This document shows, piece after piece, positions 27,099 through 35,940 of a stretch of DNA of 64,000 bases (position 1 is the first letter of the stretch; every line of letters starts with the position of its first letter). The translations under genes and the position numbers were made by a program. The stretch comes from Pandoraea thiooxydans (GTDB lineage Bacteria > Pseudomonadota > Gammaproteobacteria > Burkholderiales > Burkholderiaceae): assembly GCF_001931675.1 (NCBI RefSeq), contig NZ_CP014839.1:3224001-3288000 (forward strand). The letters are read 5' to 3'. The notes under the pieces were generated by a model, which saw only the letters and a program-made list of their open reading frames with translations, ran no database searches and was not told the origin of the DNA.

Positions 27099-28663
27099 GT
27101 TTCGGACAAAGTAGTGTTTGCACTGTGCAAATAAGCGCGCAGCTCGACAGGTTTTTCATTGTCGAGGCGGCGCATGCGCAACAACAGCCGCCAGCCTCCC
27201 GTCACATCGTTATGCTGCGTAGATGCCTCGAGAATTTTGCCATTGCCGTCAGCCGAAACACTACCTTCCACTTTGGCGTCGGCCGGAAGCTTCTTGAGTG
27301 CCGGGCCCTCGAAATCCAGGGCAAACAAAATACTGCCGTCGGGCTTGCCTTGCGTGCCCTGTGCGCGCCGCGTTTGCATGACCCATGAGGTCTGCGGGCG
27401 CTCGGCATCATCTTTTCCCCACAGCAGGCGATACTCGAAGTCGTACGGCTGCTTGGGGTGAGGCGACCTATCCGGTACCCAATAGGCGACGATATTGTCA
27501 TTGGTCTCGTCCGGCGTCGGAATCTGCACCAGCTCGACCCGTCCCGCGCCCCACTTGCCGCGCGGCTCGACCCAGGCGCTCGGGCGCAGATCGTAGCGGT
27601 TATCCAGGTCCTCGTAACTGGAAAAATGCCGGTCACGCTGCATCAGGCCAAAACCCGCCGGATTGGTCAAGGCATACGAAGACACCAGCAGCCGCTTGGG
27701 ATTGACAAGCGGCCGCCAGATCCACTCGCCGGTGCCGGAGTGAATCGACAAACCGTCTGAATCATGCACCTCCGGCCGGATACTGGGCACCGCGGCCGGC
27801 TGATTCTCTCCGTAGAGGTACATACTGGTCAGCGGCGCGATGCCAAGCTTGCTGACATTCCCACGCATGAAAATACGCGCCTTGACGTCCATCTCGGTGT
27901 GCGTGCCCGGCCGCAGGATAAAGCGGTAGGCACCGGTCACGCTCGGGGAGTCGAGCAATGCGTAAATCGTTAGCTCTTTCGCGCCAGGCGCCGGACGCAC
28001 GATCCAAAAGTCGACGAAACGCGGAAACTCCTCACCGGAACTGAGTGCCGTATCGATCGCCAGTCCCCGCGACGACAGGCCATAGACCTGTCCCTTGCCG
28101 ACCGCCCGAAAATAACTCGCGCCGAGAAACACCAGCACCTCGTCCTTGTACTTGGGCGTATTCAGCGCGTAGTGCACGCGAAACCCGGCAAAGCCGAGCT
28201 TGCTCATCTGCTTCGGATCGAGCTTGTTCGGGCCGTAATCGAACATATCGGGATTGAACCGAATCGGCAGCACCCGCCCATCATCGACTTCATTGATGTG
28301 GACGGGGTGATCGTAGTACGAGCCCTCATGAAAAAAGCCGAGCTCGAAGGGCAGCTTGGCGCCCCGCCAATAAGTGTATTGCGGCTTGAGGCGGATCTCG
28401 CGGTACTGCTGGTAACTGAGATCGCGCAGCGCCTTGGGCAGATTGGAAGGCTGTGCCTTGTAAGGGGTAGCCGCCATCTTCTGGGCACGCCAGGCGACAT
28501 CGCTGAAACTGAATGCGTGGGCGCTCGACTGACCGAAACCACCTGCCAGCGCCAGCACGGCCCCGGCTGCGAAAAATACCAGTCGGCCTCTGTCATGCGC
28601 GCGTTTGACCGCGCCAGGTATCCGCCTGAACGGATTCATGGCCAGCAGAAGTGTCATCAGCAT
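27071..28663 (-). CDS. opgG: Glucan biosynthesis protein G (OpgG)
   Basis: The 530-residue periplasmic protein has a basic N-terminus and hydrophobic signal segment ending SSAHA (near residue 50), followed by the OpgG/OpgD beta-sandwich sequence from [18 protein letters not shown]. It is needed for making the branched periplasmic glucan. ATG codons at 28663, 28657 and 28639 are all possible starts; none has a strong ribosome-binding site. The gene leads the opgGH operon. Confidence 0.93.
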   Translation of the reverse strand: MLMTLLLAMNPFRRIPGAVKRAHDRGRLVFFAAGAVLALAGGFGQSSAHAFSFSDVAWRAQKMAATPYKAQPSNLPKALRDLSYQQYREIRLKPQYTYWRGAKLPFELGFFHEGSYYDHPVHINEVDDGRVLPIRFNPDMFDYGPNKLDPKQMSKLGFAGFRVHYALNTPKYKDEVLVFLGASYFRAVGKGQVYGLSSRGLAIDTALSSGEEFPRFVDFWIVRPAPGAKELTIYALLDSPSVTGAYRFILRPGTHTEMDVKARIFMRGNVSKLGIAPLTSMYLYGENQPAAVPSIRPEVHDSDGLSIHSGTGEWIWRPLVNPKRLLVSSYALTNPAGFGLMQRDRHFSSYEDLDNRYDLRPSAWVEPRGKWGAGRVELVQIPTPDETNDNIVAYWVPDRSPHPKQPYDFEYRLLWGKDDAERPQTSWVMQTRRAQGTQGKPDGSILFALDFEGPALKKLPADAKVEGSVSADGNGKILEASTQHNDVTGGWRLLLRMRRLDNEKPVELRAYLHSANTTLSETWSYLLPPE

Positions 28664-28783
28664 GTATTGCTCTTATTACGATCGGCGACGAAAAAAATTG
28701 CGCCAAAGCGGCGATTTTACGCGTCTCAGGGAAATCCCGCAGTAACAATGCGTAACTTGCGCGCCGGGCTGCCCGGAGGTCAT

Positions 28784-29641
28784 CTATTGGCGAGACAGAT
28801 GCAATCCGGGTTGGTTCGGCAACGCGGCACAGCGGTGTGCGCGCACGTCATCGAGAAACGCGTCGACGGTCGGCACGATGATTTTCTCGATCGCTCCGTT
28901 ACCATAGCCGAAGCCGGCCAGATTCATGTGAGTGGCGCGATCGATCACGCCCAACCAATGGCAACCGGCAGGCAAATCGGCAAACGGTTGCGCGCGCACT
29001 CGCCACGAACCATTCGGGGCATCGTCGAGCGTGCCGGTCAGCAGCAACAGGGGTTTGCTCAAATTGCGCCAGGCATCGGCAGGAAATATCGGTCCGCGCC
29101 CTTCCGGCGAAAGGGCGACATAAGCGTCGAAACGATCACGCCCCTCGAGTCCGAGCCGATTTCCGGCGCCGGCCTCGAGCATTGCCGTCACGGCTCCCAT
29201 CGCATGGCCGATCAGCACCGCCACTGGCGCGCGACACCGCGCGTGAGCCCAGGACAATGCCGCGGATAAATCCTCAAGGCGATCGCGGTAATCGCCCGGG
29301 GCGGTCGACGACGAAAACAAATCGTGCCGAAAGCGCCCGTTACGCAAACGGTCGCGCAGTGATTCCGGATCACGCTCGCGGTGCAGCAGCATCACTGCGC
29401 GCCAGCCGTGCCGCTGCACGGCAGCGGCCAGATAAGTCAGGCCGCCGCGGTCATCGCCGCTTCCGGGCGAGAGCACCGCCAGCGGCGCACAGGCGCCCCC
29501 GCTGGCCGGCGTATAGACGGCCAGCCTGGCCTGGCGACCGTCCGGCCGGCGCACCGACATGACGCTTTGTCCGCGCGCCAGTATCGCCACGCCGCCGCAA
29601 AGAAGCAGCAACATCAACGACCGCAGCCATTTTCCGGACAT
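28784..29641 (-). CDS. Alpha/beta-hydrolase-like exported protein lacking the nucleophile serine
   Basis: The 285-residue protein has an N-terminal hydrophobic signal or anchor (about residues 6-22) and an alpha/beta-hydrolase pattern with the PLAVLSPGSGDDRGG oxyanion loop. The nucleophile elbow reads LIGHAMGAVTAML: Ala147 (codon GCG, 29201-29203) stands where the family has Ser in GHSMG. A His in RATHMNLAGFG fits the catalytic histidine. It is therefore either a pseudoenzyme or a hydrolase with an unusual mechanism. The ATG at 29641 is preferred; another lies six codons upstream. The gene sits just upstream of opgGH on the same strand. Confidence 0.75.
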   Translation of the reverse strand: MSGKWLRSLMLLLLCGGVAILARGQSVMSVRRPDGRQARLAVYTPASGGACAPLAVLSPGSGDDRGGLTYLAAAVQRHGWRAVMLLHRERDPESLRDRLRNGRFRHDLFSSSTAPGDYRDRLEDLSAALSWAHARCRAPVAVLIGHAMGAVTAMLEAGAGNRLGLEGRDRFDAYVALSPEGRGPIFPADAWRNLSKPLLLLTGTLDDAPNGSWRVRAQPFADLPAGCHWLGVIDRATHMNLAGFGYGNGAIEKIIVPTVDAFLDDVRAHRCAALPNQPGLHLSRQ

Positions 29642-29746
29642 GGGATCCCCGCGCAGCACAAAACAGATTCCCGGCTATCTTAACGCGGATTAGGTCGGAT
29701 TCCTCAGAGTAAACAGCAACGCCTCACGGGCGCTGGCCGGCGGGTC

Positions 29747-30673
29747 TCAAGCGGCACTGTCGCGGCGCGCCAGGTAGGCCTGCAGGTGACACCAGGCCAC
29801 GCGCAGCACCGGCATCTCGACGCCCGCGAGCTGGCCGCGGCGGATCATGTCGCCGACGATGTGCTCGCCCTCGATGCGGTAGCCCGCTTCGAGATCCCGC
29901 AGCATCGACGCGGTCATCGGCGAGCCTGGCGCGGTGAGCGTCTTCAGCGCGGCCTTGCGCGCCGCCTCGCGCATTACATAGCCGCCGGCGCCTGCCACCG
30001 CCTCGCATTCGGCATAGATCGTCTCCATCATCCAGCGGCCCTCGTCGGTTGCCATGATCGCGCCGATGCTGGCGCGCATCAGGCAGGTCGAAGCCGCCAG
30101 CGCGGTGAGAAACACGTATTTTTCCCACACGTCCTGCATCACGTCATCGCTCTGGCGTGTCTCGAAATTGGCCCCGGCAAAACGCTCGGCGATCGCCAGG
30201 CAGCGGGCCGCGGGCGTCTGCGCGTCGCGCTCGCCGAATACCAGCGTGTGAAAGTCGCTGAGATGACGAATTTCGCCCTCCGGGCCCTTGACCACGCTGA
30301 TCAGACACAGCCCGCCCAGCACCCGATCGCGGCCGAACGCCGCATCGAGCCGATCATAGTGACGCAAGCCGTTGAGAATCGGCAGGACGGCCGTGTCCGG
30401 CCCCACCGCCGGCGCAATCGCCTCGATCGCACTGTCCAGATCGTAAGCCTTGCAACTGAGCAAAACCAGATCGACCGGCGCAAGCCCGTCGGCCGTGGTG
30501 TACTGCACCGGCATCTGCAAATCGCCGCGTGCACTCTTGATCACCAGCCCGTGGGCGGCGAGTTCGGCAGCCCGCCCGGGTCGCACCAGAAACGTCACGT
30601 CCGCGCCCGCCTGCGCCAGGCGCCCGCCAAAATATCCGCCCGTGCCGCCTGCGCCCAATATCAGAATACGCAT
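29747..30673 (-). CDS. panE: 2-dehydropantoate 2-reductase (PanE/ApbA family)
   Basis: The 308-residue protein has the NADP-binding motif ILGAGGTGGYFGGRLAQAG at the N-terminus, LLSCKAYDLDSAI with the catalytic-Lys region, and the C-terminal ketopantoate-reductase helical domain. The reaction is NADPH reduction of ketopantoate in pantothenate synthesis. The family also includes reductases of other 2-oxoacids, and a second member lies at 36743, so which one is the true PanE cannot be decided from sequence alone. Confidence 0.82.
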   Translation of the reverse strand: MRILILGAGGTGGYFGGRLAQAGADVTFLVRPGRAAELAAHGLVIKSARGDLQMPVQYTTADGLAPVDLVLLSCKAYDLDSAIEAIAPAVGPDTAVLPILNGLRHYDRLDAAFGRDRVLGGLCLISVVKGPEGEIRHLSDFHTLVFGERDAQTPAARCLAIAERFAGANFETRQSDDVMQDVWEKYVFLTALAASTCLMRASIGAIMATDEGRWMMETIYAECEAVAGAGGYVMREAARKAALKTLTAPGSPMTASMLRDLEAGYRIEGEHIVGDMIRRGQLAGVEMPVLRVAWCHLQAYLARRDSAA

Positions 30674-30738
30674 TGCACTTCCTTCAGCTACTCATCGAGT
30701 CAACGATCATAGCGCAGCCTGTGCCCCGGATACCGCTG

Positions 30739-30758
30739 CCCCCCGGCGCGCCGGGGGG
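30739..30758. repeat. 20-base perfect GC palindrome
   Basis: CCCCCC-GGCGCGCC-GGGGGG is fully self-complementary and lies 12 bases beyond the stop of the RidA gene, before panE. There is no U-tract on either side, so it is not a standard terminator. It may protect the 3' end of the RidA mRNA. Confidence 0.6.
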
Positions 30759-30770
30759 GCGCTCGGGACG

Positions 30771-31145
30771 CTAGGCCAGCGCCGTCACCTGTACTTCCAG
30801 CAGGCAGCCGGGCGCCAACTGCGGCGATACCGTTACCGTGCGCGCCGGCTTGTGCTCCCCCATGACCTGCGCGTAAGCGAGATTGACCTCGGGCCAGTGA
30901 CCCATGTCGGTCAAATACACCGTGACATTGACGATGCGCTCCAGCGACGAGCCGGCCGCGCGCAAAATCTGCTCAACGTTGACCATCACCTGCCGGGTCT
31001 GGGCGGTGGCGCCCTGCGGCGGGTTGCGCCCTTGCCCGGGAACGAAGGGCAATTGGCCGGCAACGAATACGAAGCCGTTGGCAACGATGGCCTGACTGTA
31101 ATGGCCGGCCGGCGCCGGCGCTTCGGGCGTAAAGCATGTTTGCAT
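30771..31145 (-). CDS. RidA-family protein (YjgF/YER057c/UK114)
   Basis: The 124-residue protein shows the RidA pattern: PAGHYSQAIVANGFVFVAGQLPF, then VNVEQILRAAGSSLERIVNVTVYL, and PARTVTVS with the conserved Arg that binds the substrate carboxylate. RidA hydrolyses reactive enamine/imine intermediates such as 2-aminoacrylate; divergent members do other imine hydrolyses. The ATG at 31145 gives the family length. It lies 64 bases downstream of a thioesterase gene on the same strand. Confidence 0.88.
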   Translation of the reverse strand: MQTCFTPEAPAPAGHYSQAIVANGFVFVAGQLPFVPGQGRNPPQGATAQTRQVMVNVEQILRAAGSSLERIVNVTVYLTDMGHWPEVNLAYAQVMGEHKPARTVTVSPQLAPGCLLEVQVTALA

Positions 31146-31209
31146 GATGTAAAAAAGGACAGTCGGGAAAAATATACGTTGGCGGGTGCCGGGCACCCTG
31201 CTGAGCGTG

Positions 31210-31632
31210 CTAGTAAAGCACCATTTGAGTGCAGCGAAACAGCGCAATCGTCCGACCGTCCGGATCGCGCACCGTGGCATCCCAGATTTGCGTGCTGCGC
31301 CCCAAATGCACGGCCACGGCCTCGGACTGCAGCCAGCCCTGCGTGCAGGTGCCCAGAAAATTGCTTTTCAGCTCGATGGTGGTGAAATTCTTTGCCTCCG
31401 GCGGCAAATGCGCCAGACAGGCGTAACCGCAACTGGAGTCGGCCAGACCGATCACGCTGGCCGCGTGCAAATAGCCGTTGGGCGCCAGCAGCTCGGGCCG
31501 TACCTGCATCCTGGCGCTCAGGCGGCCTTCGGCAAGTTCGGTAATCTGCAAGCCGAGCCAGTCGGGCAATGATCCCTGCTGGCGGTGGTGCAGAAATTCG
31601 ATGGAAACGTCGGGCCGCAGCATTGCCTTCAT
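31210..31632 (-). CDS. PaaI-family hotdog thioesterase
   Basis: The 140-residue protein has the hotdog thioesterase pattern ELLAPNGYLHAASVIGLADSSCGYACL, followed by FTTIELKSNFLGT, typical of PaaI/YdiI-type acyl-CoA thioesterases. The Asn-Gly-x-x-His segment carries the expected catalytic neighbourhood. The ATG at 31632 gives the usual length; the longer frame upstream is not similar to the family. Probably transcribed together with the RidA gene. Confidence 0.82.
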   Translation of the reverse strand: MKAMLRPDVSIEFLHHRQQGSLPDWLGLQITELAEGRLSARMQVRPELLAPNGYLHAASVIGLADSSCGYACLAHLPPEAKNFTTIELKSNFLGTCTQGWLQSEAVAVHLGRSTQIWDATVRDPDGRTIALFRCTQMVLY

Positions 31633-31935
31633 GATGTTCTGTTCCTGGCGGTCGGTGACTGATTCGGACGGCAGACGCACCCGCTGCGGCGCAAATACGG
31701 TCCCGCGCCACGGGTCGTGCCCGCATGGACAACCCCGACAGCATATAACGGTTCGCGGCGACGCGCCTGCGGCGCCGCCAATGCCTGTGATCCTGGGCAT
31801 CGGGGCGCGGCATGACCCGACCATTCAGAAATCGATCGGCGACACCCTCGCGAGAACAGGAAAATGCAGCGGGCCGGTGCCCGCATCAAGACGAGTGCGG
31901 ACGCACCCGGCAATTTGCCCGGCGCGGGGGACAGC
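31633..31935. other. Intergenic stretch without a recognisable gene
   Basis: About 300 bases between the thioesterase start and the Wzz stop codon. Both flanking genes are on the minus strand. I see no convincing small gene, strong terminator or consensus promoter; it must hold the thioesterase promoter. Confidence 0.5.
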
Positions 31936-33129
31936 TCAAGCCGCGATCCGGGTCAAATGCCGGGCGGGCATGTCCGGCTCGGTCGGCTGCATCAACGCGT
32001 CGAGCAGCAGCACCATCACGCAGGCGGCCGCGGCGCCGAGTATCAGAGACAACGCAAGCAATACCGGCATGCTCGGGCCAGAGCGATGATCCGGCAGCGT
32101 CGGGCCGGAGACGAAACGCGCTTTCTGCAAATACGCAGCCTTCAGCCGATCGGCTGTGAGCGAAATATCGTTAAAGACCTCGCGCACCTGATCGTTGGCC
32201 AGATCCTGTGTCTTGAATGCGTCTTTCTGGTCGGCCAAAAAGGCTGCCAGCATCGCGGCTCCCGTAAGCGGCTGACGGCTGATTGCCTCGACGCGCACAA
32301 AAAAGGCATAACGCAATGCATTTTGCGCCGCATCCCGCTCCAGCGTGTGAATGCGAGCCTTGATGTCGGCAATGCCCGAAGCCACCCCCACCAGTTGCAC
32401 GACCGGCGACAAATAACGGGCACCGTCGGCCGCGTTCGACAGCAGTTGCCGGGCGTCGCCCCTGGACGCCTGCGGGTATTGCGTGGCGATTTCCTGAAGC
32501 GCCTTTTGCTTCTCCAGCGCCACCGAGAGTTTCAATTTTTGCTGAATCAGTTGATTGTCGATCTCTTGTTTGCGCCGCTGCGCAGCACTCGCCTTGTCGC
32601 GCACCGTGCTCATGAAGGCTTGCTGCAACAGCGTGTCTTTAATGAAATCGCCCAGAATTTTGACGCGCGCCTGTGCGCTGGCCGGCGACTCGCTGGTCAG
32701 TGAAATGGAAAAACCCAACAAGGTTGGATCCAACGGCGTTTTCATTCCATTCAAGTAGAGTAAATCGTCCTTCGAGTACGGGAAAACCGCCGAGGCATTC
32801 TTTTGCAGAAATTGATCGCTCAACTCGTTGCTCAAATAGATAGCGTCGCGATCGTTCTCGAGCTTATTGGCCACCAGAAAACGTTGAAAATCCCTGTTGT
32901 CGGCAAGCGCGGCTTTTGCAGCGTTATATTCCGTCAGCTGCATCGGCAGTTGCAGAAATCCACTGCTTTGGTACTGGCATTTCTTTATAAAAATCAATGC
33001 AAATATCACTGCGGCAAAAACGACGGTAAACGCCATGACATGCACTCGCCTTCGCCACAAGCACAGAACCAACTGTCGAACGTCGATGATATCTTCTTCT
33101 TTGTTATTTAATACTTCTAACTGACTCAC
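31936..33129 (-). CDS. Wzz-type polysaccharide chain-length / co-polymerase protein
   Basis: The 397-residue protein has two membrane segments (about residues 33-50 and near 360-380) that bracket a long, largely helical periplasmic domain with many charged heptads. The N-terminal IIDVRQLVLCLWRRR and C-terminal small-residue helix match Wzz/PCP proteins that set O-antigen or exopolysaccharide chain length. It stands alone without wzy, wzx or glycosyltransferases beside it, and its upstream region is much more AT-rich than the rest of the window, which suggests acquired DNA. Confidence 0.8.
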   Translation of the reverse strand: MSQLEVLNNKEEDIIDVRQLVLCLWRRRVHVMAFTVVFAAVIFALIFIKKCQYQSSGFLQLPMQLTEYNAAKAALADNRDFQRFLVANKLENDRDAIYLSNELSDQFLQKNASAVFPYSKDDLLYLNGMKTPLDPTLLGFSISLTSESPASAQARVKILGDFIKDTLLQQAFMSTVRDKASAAQRRKQEIDNQLIQQKLKLSVALEKQKALQEIATQYPQASRGDARQLLSNAADGARYLSPVVQLVGVASGIADIKARIHTLERDAAQNALRYAFFVRVEAISRQPLTGAAMLAAFLADQKDAFKTQDLANDQVREVFNDISLTADRLKAAYLQKARFVSGPTLPDHRSGPSMPVLLALSLILGAAAACVMVLLLDALMQPTEPDMPARHLTRIAA

Positions 33130-33421
33130 GATTACCGCCTCCCGCTATTTGTTGGAGGTTTGCGTCTCCCCGCAAGCTCTTACCCACTTTATGATGGCCC
33201 GATCATACGAGAGATTGCGGCAATTTCGCAAGATGGCGAAGCGTAGTTTTAGAAACTTTATTCAAGTAAATATTACATTTTTATATTCTAATTATTAGAT
33301 TATCTAAGTAATTTATATTTTTTGTTTTTCGCTGAAGCTATTTTCATTGAAAACATCTCTTATTCAGCCCGATCAATTACTGAATAACAGGGTGACGCGC
33401 CTCGAGCCTTTACCCTCCGCC
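33130..33421. promoter_or_regulatory. AT-rich intergenic region upstream of the Wzz gene
   Basis: The stretch from about 33236 to 33360 is strikingly AT-rich (runs such as ATATTTTTTGTTTTT) in an otherwise GC-rich window. It includes the 13-base palindrome TTAGAT-T-ATCTAA at 33295-33307. It must contain the Wzz promoter and is a plausible binding region for an H-NS-like silencer. The downstream end of the MarR gene abuts it. No gene is seen. Confidence 0.6.
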
Positions 33422-33868
33422 TCACCCCAAACGTTCCGACTGCACCAGCAGCTTGTCGAGCAGCCGCTCAAACGTATCGTGCTCGTCCTCGCTCAAACAT
33501 GAAAACAGCCCTTCGTAGTAGGCTCGGGCCTCGGCGAATGCGTGCTTGTAGGCGATCTTGCCGGCTGGCGTGAGCGTGACCCTGACCGCGCGTCCGTCGT
33601 GCTCGTCCGGCACGCGCGCCACCAGGCCGCGTTGCACCAATCCCTCGGCGCCGCGGCTGGCCTGGCTCTTGTCGAGATTGGCACGGCGAGCGAGCTCCTG
33701 AATCGATAGCGAACCCGCCGAGCCGATCGTCACCAGCGCGCGCCCCTCGCTCAGCGACAAACCCGAGAGTTCCGTGTAACGCGCCCCCATGCGCCGATCG
33801 TGCTGCTTCATCAGCCGGTGCATCTTGTAAGTCAGAAACGCTTCGAGACTTCGTTGCCTGGATTGCAT
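33422..33868 (-). CDS. MarR-family transcriptional regulator
   Basis: The 148-residue protein has the MarR winged helix: LSLSEGRALVTIGSAGSLSIQELARRANLDKSQASRGAEGLVQRGLV, followed by the wing VPDEHDGRAVRVTLTPAG and long dimer helices at both ends. The ATG at 33868 is preferred; a frame extending to 33916 would cover an operator. The gene is divergent from the flavin hydroxylase operon, and two near-identical palindromes lie between them. It therefore most likely represses both directions until an aromatic ligand binds. Confidence 0.9.
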   Translation of the reverse strand: MQSRQRSLEAFLTYKMHRLMKQHDRRMGARYTELSGLSLSEGRALVTIGSAGSLSIQELARRANLDKSQASRGAEGLVQRGLVARVPDEHDGRAVRVTLTPAGKIAYKHAFAEARAYYEGLFSCLSEDEHDTFERLLDKLLVQSERLG

Positions 33869-33899
33869 TAAGTAATTTCCCTGAATCCGATTCAATTTA

Positions 33900-33944
33900 G
33901 TTGCAAACGCAACCATATCACACTAATATCGTTGCTAACGCAAC
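33900..33944. promoter_or_regulatory. Two MarR-type palindromic operators
   Basis: GTTGC-AAAC-GCAAC (33900-33913) and GTTGC-TAAC-GCAAC (33931-33944) are the same 14-base inverted repeat with one changed spacer base. Their centres are 31 bases apart, about three helical turns. Both lie between the divergent MarR and hydroxylase start codons. The size and symmetry suit a MarR dimer site. Confidence 0.78.
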
Positions 33945-34012
33945 TAAATCGTCCTTGCCGCCGGGCGCAAACGCGCTTGGCCGGCAACGCCCTGTCATCG
34001 CCCGCTCACATC

Positions 34013-35734
34013 ATGCACCAGCCAGACATCCAGCCACGCGCCTCGCTGTATTTCCAGTACCAGGTCTATCCGTACGCCCGCCCACCGCAAGCCGGAAGCA
34101 CGGCGCCTGCGACGCCTGTCACCATCGTCGGGGGCGGTCCGATCGGCCTGGCGACCGCATTATTGCTGGCCCGGCATGGCGTGCGCACGGTGATACTGCA
34201 GGCCGAGCAGCAAGTCTCGGAGGGCAGCCGCGCGATCGTCTTCACGCGCCGCTCGCTGGAAGTTCTGCAACAGGTCGGCGTCGCCGAGCGGGTGCTCGCC
34301 AAGGGGCTGCCATGGCATAGCGGCAATTCGTTCTATCGCGGCCAGCGGGTGTTTCGCATGGAGGCGCCCAGCGACGACGACGATCGATTCGGACCGCTCA
34401 TCAATCTGCAGCAAAACATCCTCGAAGAATATCTGGTCGACGCCATCGCCCGGGAGCCGCTGATCGATTTGCGCTGGGGCAACCGGGTCGAATCGCTCAG
34501 CCAGGACGAGCGCGGCGTCACTCTCCAGGTCGATACCCCGGAGGGCCCCTACACGCATCGCAGCGAGTGGCTGGTCGCCGCCGACGGCGCGCGCTCGACC
34601 ATTCGTCAGGCGATGAACCTGCGCCTGGTCGGCGACAGCTACGAGGGGCGTTTCGTGATCGCCGACATACTGATCGATCTCGACCTGCCGACCGAGCGCC
34701 TGGCGTTTTTCGCACCCGAATGGAATCCCGGCAATACGGTGCTGATGCATCGCGAGCCTGGCAATATCTGGCGCATCGACTATCAGTTGCCGGCCGGCGA
34801 GAGCCCCGAGGACGCGTTGCGGCCCGAAGCGCTCAAGCAGCGCATCGACGCCCAGCTGGCGATGATCGGGCGTGGCGACACGCCCTGGCAGCTCGACTGG
34901 TGTTCGGTGTATTCGGCCCGTGCGCTGACGCTGCCGGAATTCGTGCACAACCGCGTCGCATTTGTCGGCGACGCAGCGCACCTGCTGCCGATTTTCGGCG
35001 TGCGCGGAGCCAATACCGGCTTTCAGGATGCACTCGACCTGGCATGGAAATTGGCTGGGGTGGTCAAGGGCTGGGCGCCCGCCACGTTGCTGGCGGCCTA
35101 CTCCGCCGATCGCGTCGGTGCCGCGCGCGAGATCATCGCCGAGGCCGGCAAGAGCACCCGCTTCATGACCCCACCCTCGCACGGCTTCCGTCTGCTGCGC
35201 GATGCGACGCTGGCATTGTCGCTGCGTCACGCATTCGTGCGCCCGCTGTTTCACTGGCGCACCTCGCGCGCGCACGACTATCTGCATTCGCCGCTGAACA
35301 GCCCGGACGACGACAACGCCCAGATGGCCGCCGGCCCGGTCGACGGCGCGCCGCTGCCCAACGCCCGTCTTGGCGCGGACGATTTTCTCTACGATCATTT
35401 GGGCGCCGCGTTCCATTTGCTGTGGTTCAGCGACGGCGGCGCGCTCGATGCGGCATGCGCCGCCGAGATCGATGCCTGGCGCGCGCGTGGCGTGCCGCTG
35501 CGCGTGCTTGCCGTGGCCGACGGCGCCGGCGACGAGGCCGTTGCCGGCGCCGACGAAACGCTGCGTGGGGCCGCCGCGCATCTGCGCAGCAAATACGGCG
35601 CCGCGCCCGGCACCGCTTACCTGTTGCGTCCCGATCACCACGTCTGCGCGCGCTGGCGTACGCTCAGCGCGGTGCGCCTGCGCCGGGCGCTCGACGCCGC
35701 CACGACCCGCCTGAACCAGGAGCCTCACGCATGA
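34013..35734 (+). CDS. FAD-dependent aromatic hydroxylase (MhpA/PheA-like)
   Basis: The 573-residue class A flavin monooxygenase has the FAD motif VTIVGGGPIGLATALLLARHG (GGGPIG at 40-45), WLVAADGARSTIRQ in the middle and FVGDAAHLLPIFGVRGANTGF (Gly319-Asp320) binding FAD ribityl. A thioredoxin-like C-terminal domain follows, as in 3-(3-hydroxyphenyl)propionate hydroxylase and relatives. The likely reaction is NAD(P)H-dependent hydroxylation of a phenolic compound; the substrate is unknown. It starts an operon controlled by the divergent MarR gene, and its TGA overlaps the next ATG. Confidence 0.88.
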   Translation: MHQPDIQPRASLYFQYQVYPYARPPQAGSTAPATPVTIVGGGPIGLATALLLARHGVRTVILQAEQQVSEGSRAIVFTRRSLEVLQQVGVAERVLAKGLPWHSGNSFYRGQRVFRMEAPSDDDDRFGPLINLQQNILEEYLVDAIAREPLIDLRWGNRVESLSQDERGVTLQVDTPEGPYTHRSEWLVAADGARSTIRQAMNLRLVGDSYEGRFVIADILIDLDLPTERLAFFAPEWNPGNTVLMHREPGNIWRIDYQLPAGESPEDALRPEALKQRIDAQLAMIGRGDTPWQLDWCSVYSARALTLPEFVHNRVAFVGDAAHLLPIFGVRGANTGFQDALDLAWKLAGVVKGWAPATLLAAYSADRVGAAREIIAEAGKSTRFMTPPSHGFRLLRDATLALSLRHAFVRPLFHWRTSRAHDYLHSPLNSPDDDNAQMAAGPVDGAPLPNARLGADDFLYDHLGAAFHLLWFSDGGALDAACAAEIDAWRARGVPLRVLAVADGAGDEAVAGADETLRGAAAHLRSKYGAAPGTAYLLRPDHHVCARWRTLSAVRLRRALDAATTRLNQEPHA

Positions 35735-35907
35735 ACCCGAATACCGCCGGACTGGAAAACATTTACGACACGCTGGCACTGGCCATCGACGCCACCGCGC
35801 CGGAGCAACGCGAGCTGTTCCTGGTCAAGCTGGCGCTGCTGATGGCTCACGCGATCGGCGACGAGCAGCGCGTGACTGGCTTGATCGCCGATGCGCAGCA
35901 GGATTAG
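35731..35907 (+). CDS. DUF2783-like small protein
   Basis: This 58-residue acidic helical protein contains LFLVKLALLMAHAIGDEQRV, which matches the core of DUF2783 proteins, short partners commonly encoded after flavin hydroxylases. It overlaps the hydroxylase stop by four bases (ATGA), so the two are translationally coupled. The function is unknown; a role as accessory subunit or stabiliser of the hydroxylase is a guess from the pairing. Confidence 0.8.
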   Translation: MNPNTAGLENIYDTLALAIDATAPEQRELFLVKLALLMAHAIGDEQRVTGLIADAQQD

Positions 35908-35940
35908 CATCGTCCAACTTGCCTCACGCGTTCCTTCAGG

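Noticed and set aside
34160-35779. 539-codon frame antisense to the flavin hydroxylase
   Set aside because: It is a codon-bias shadow; the plus-strand frame has clear FAD motifs and an operon context.
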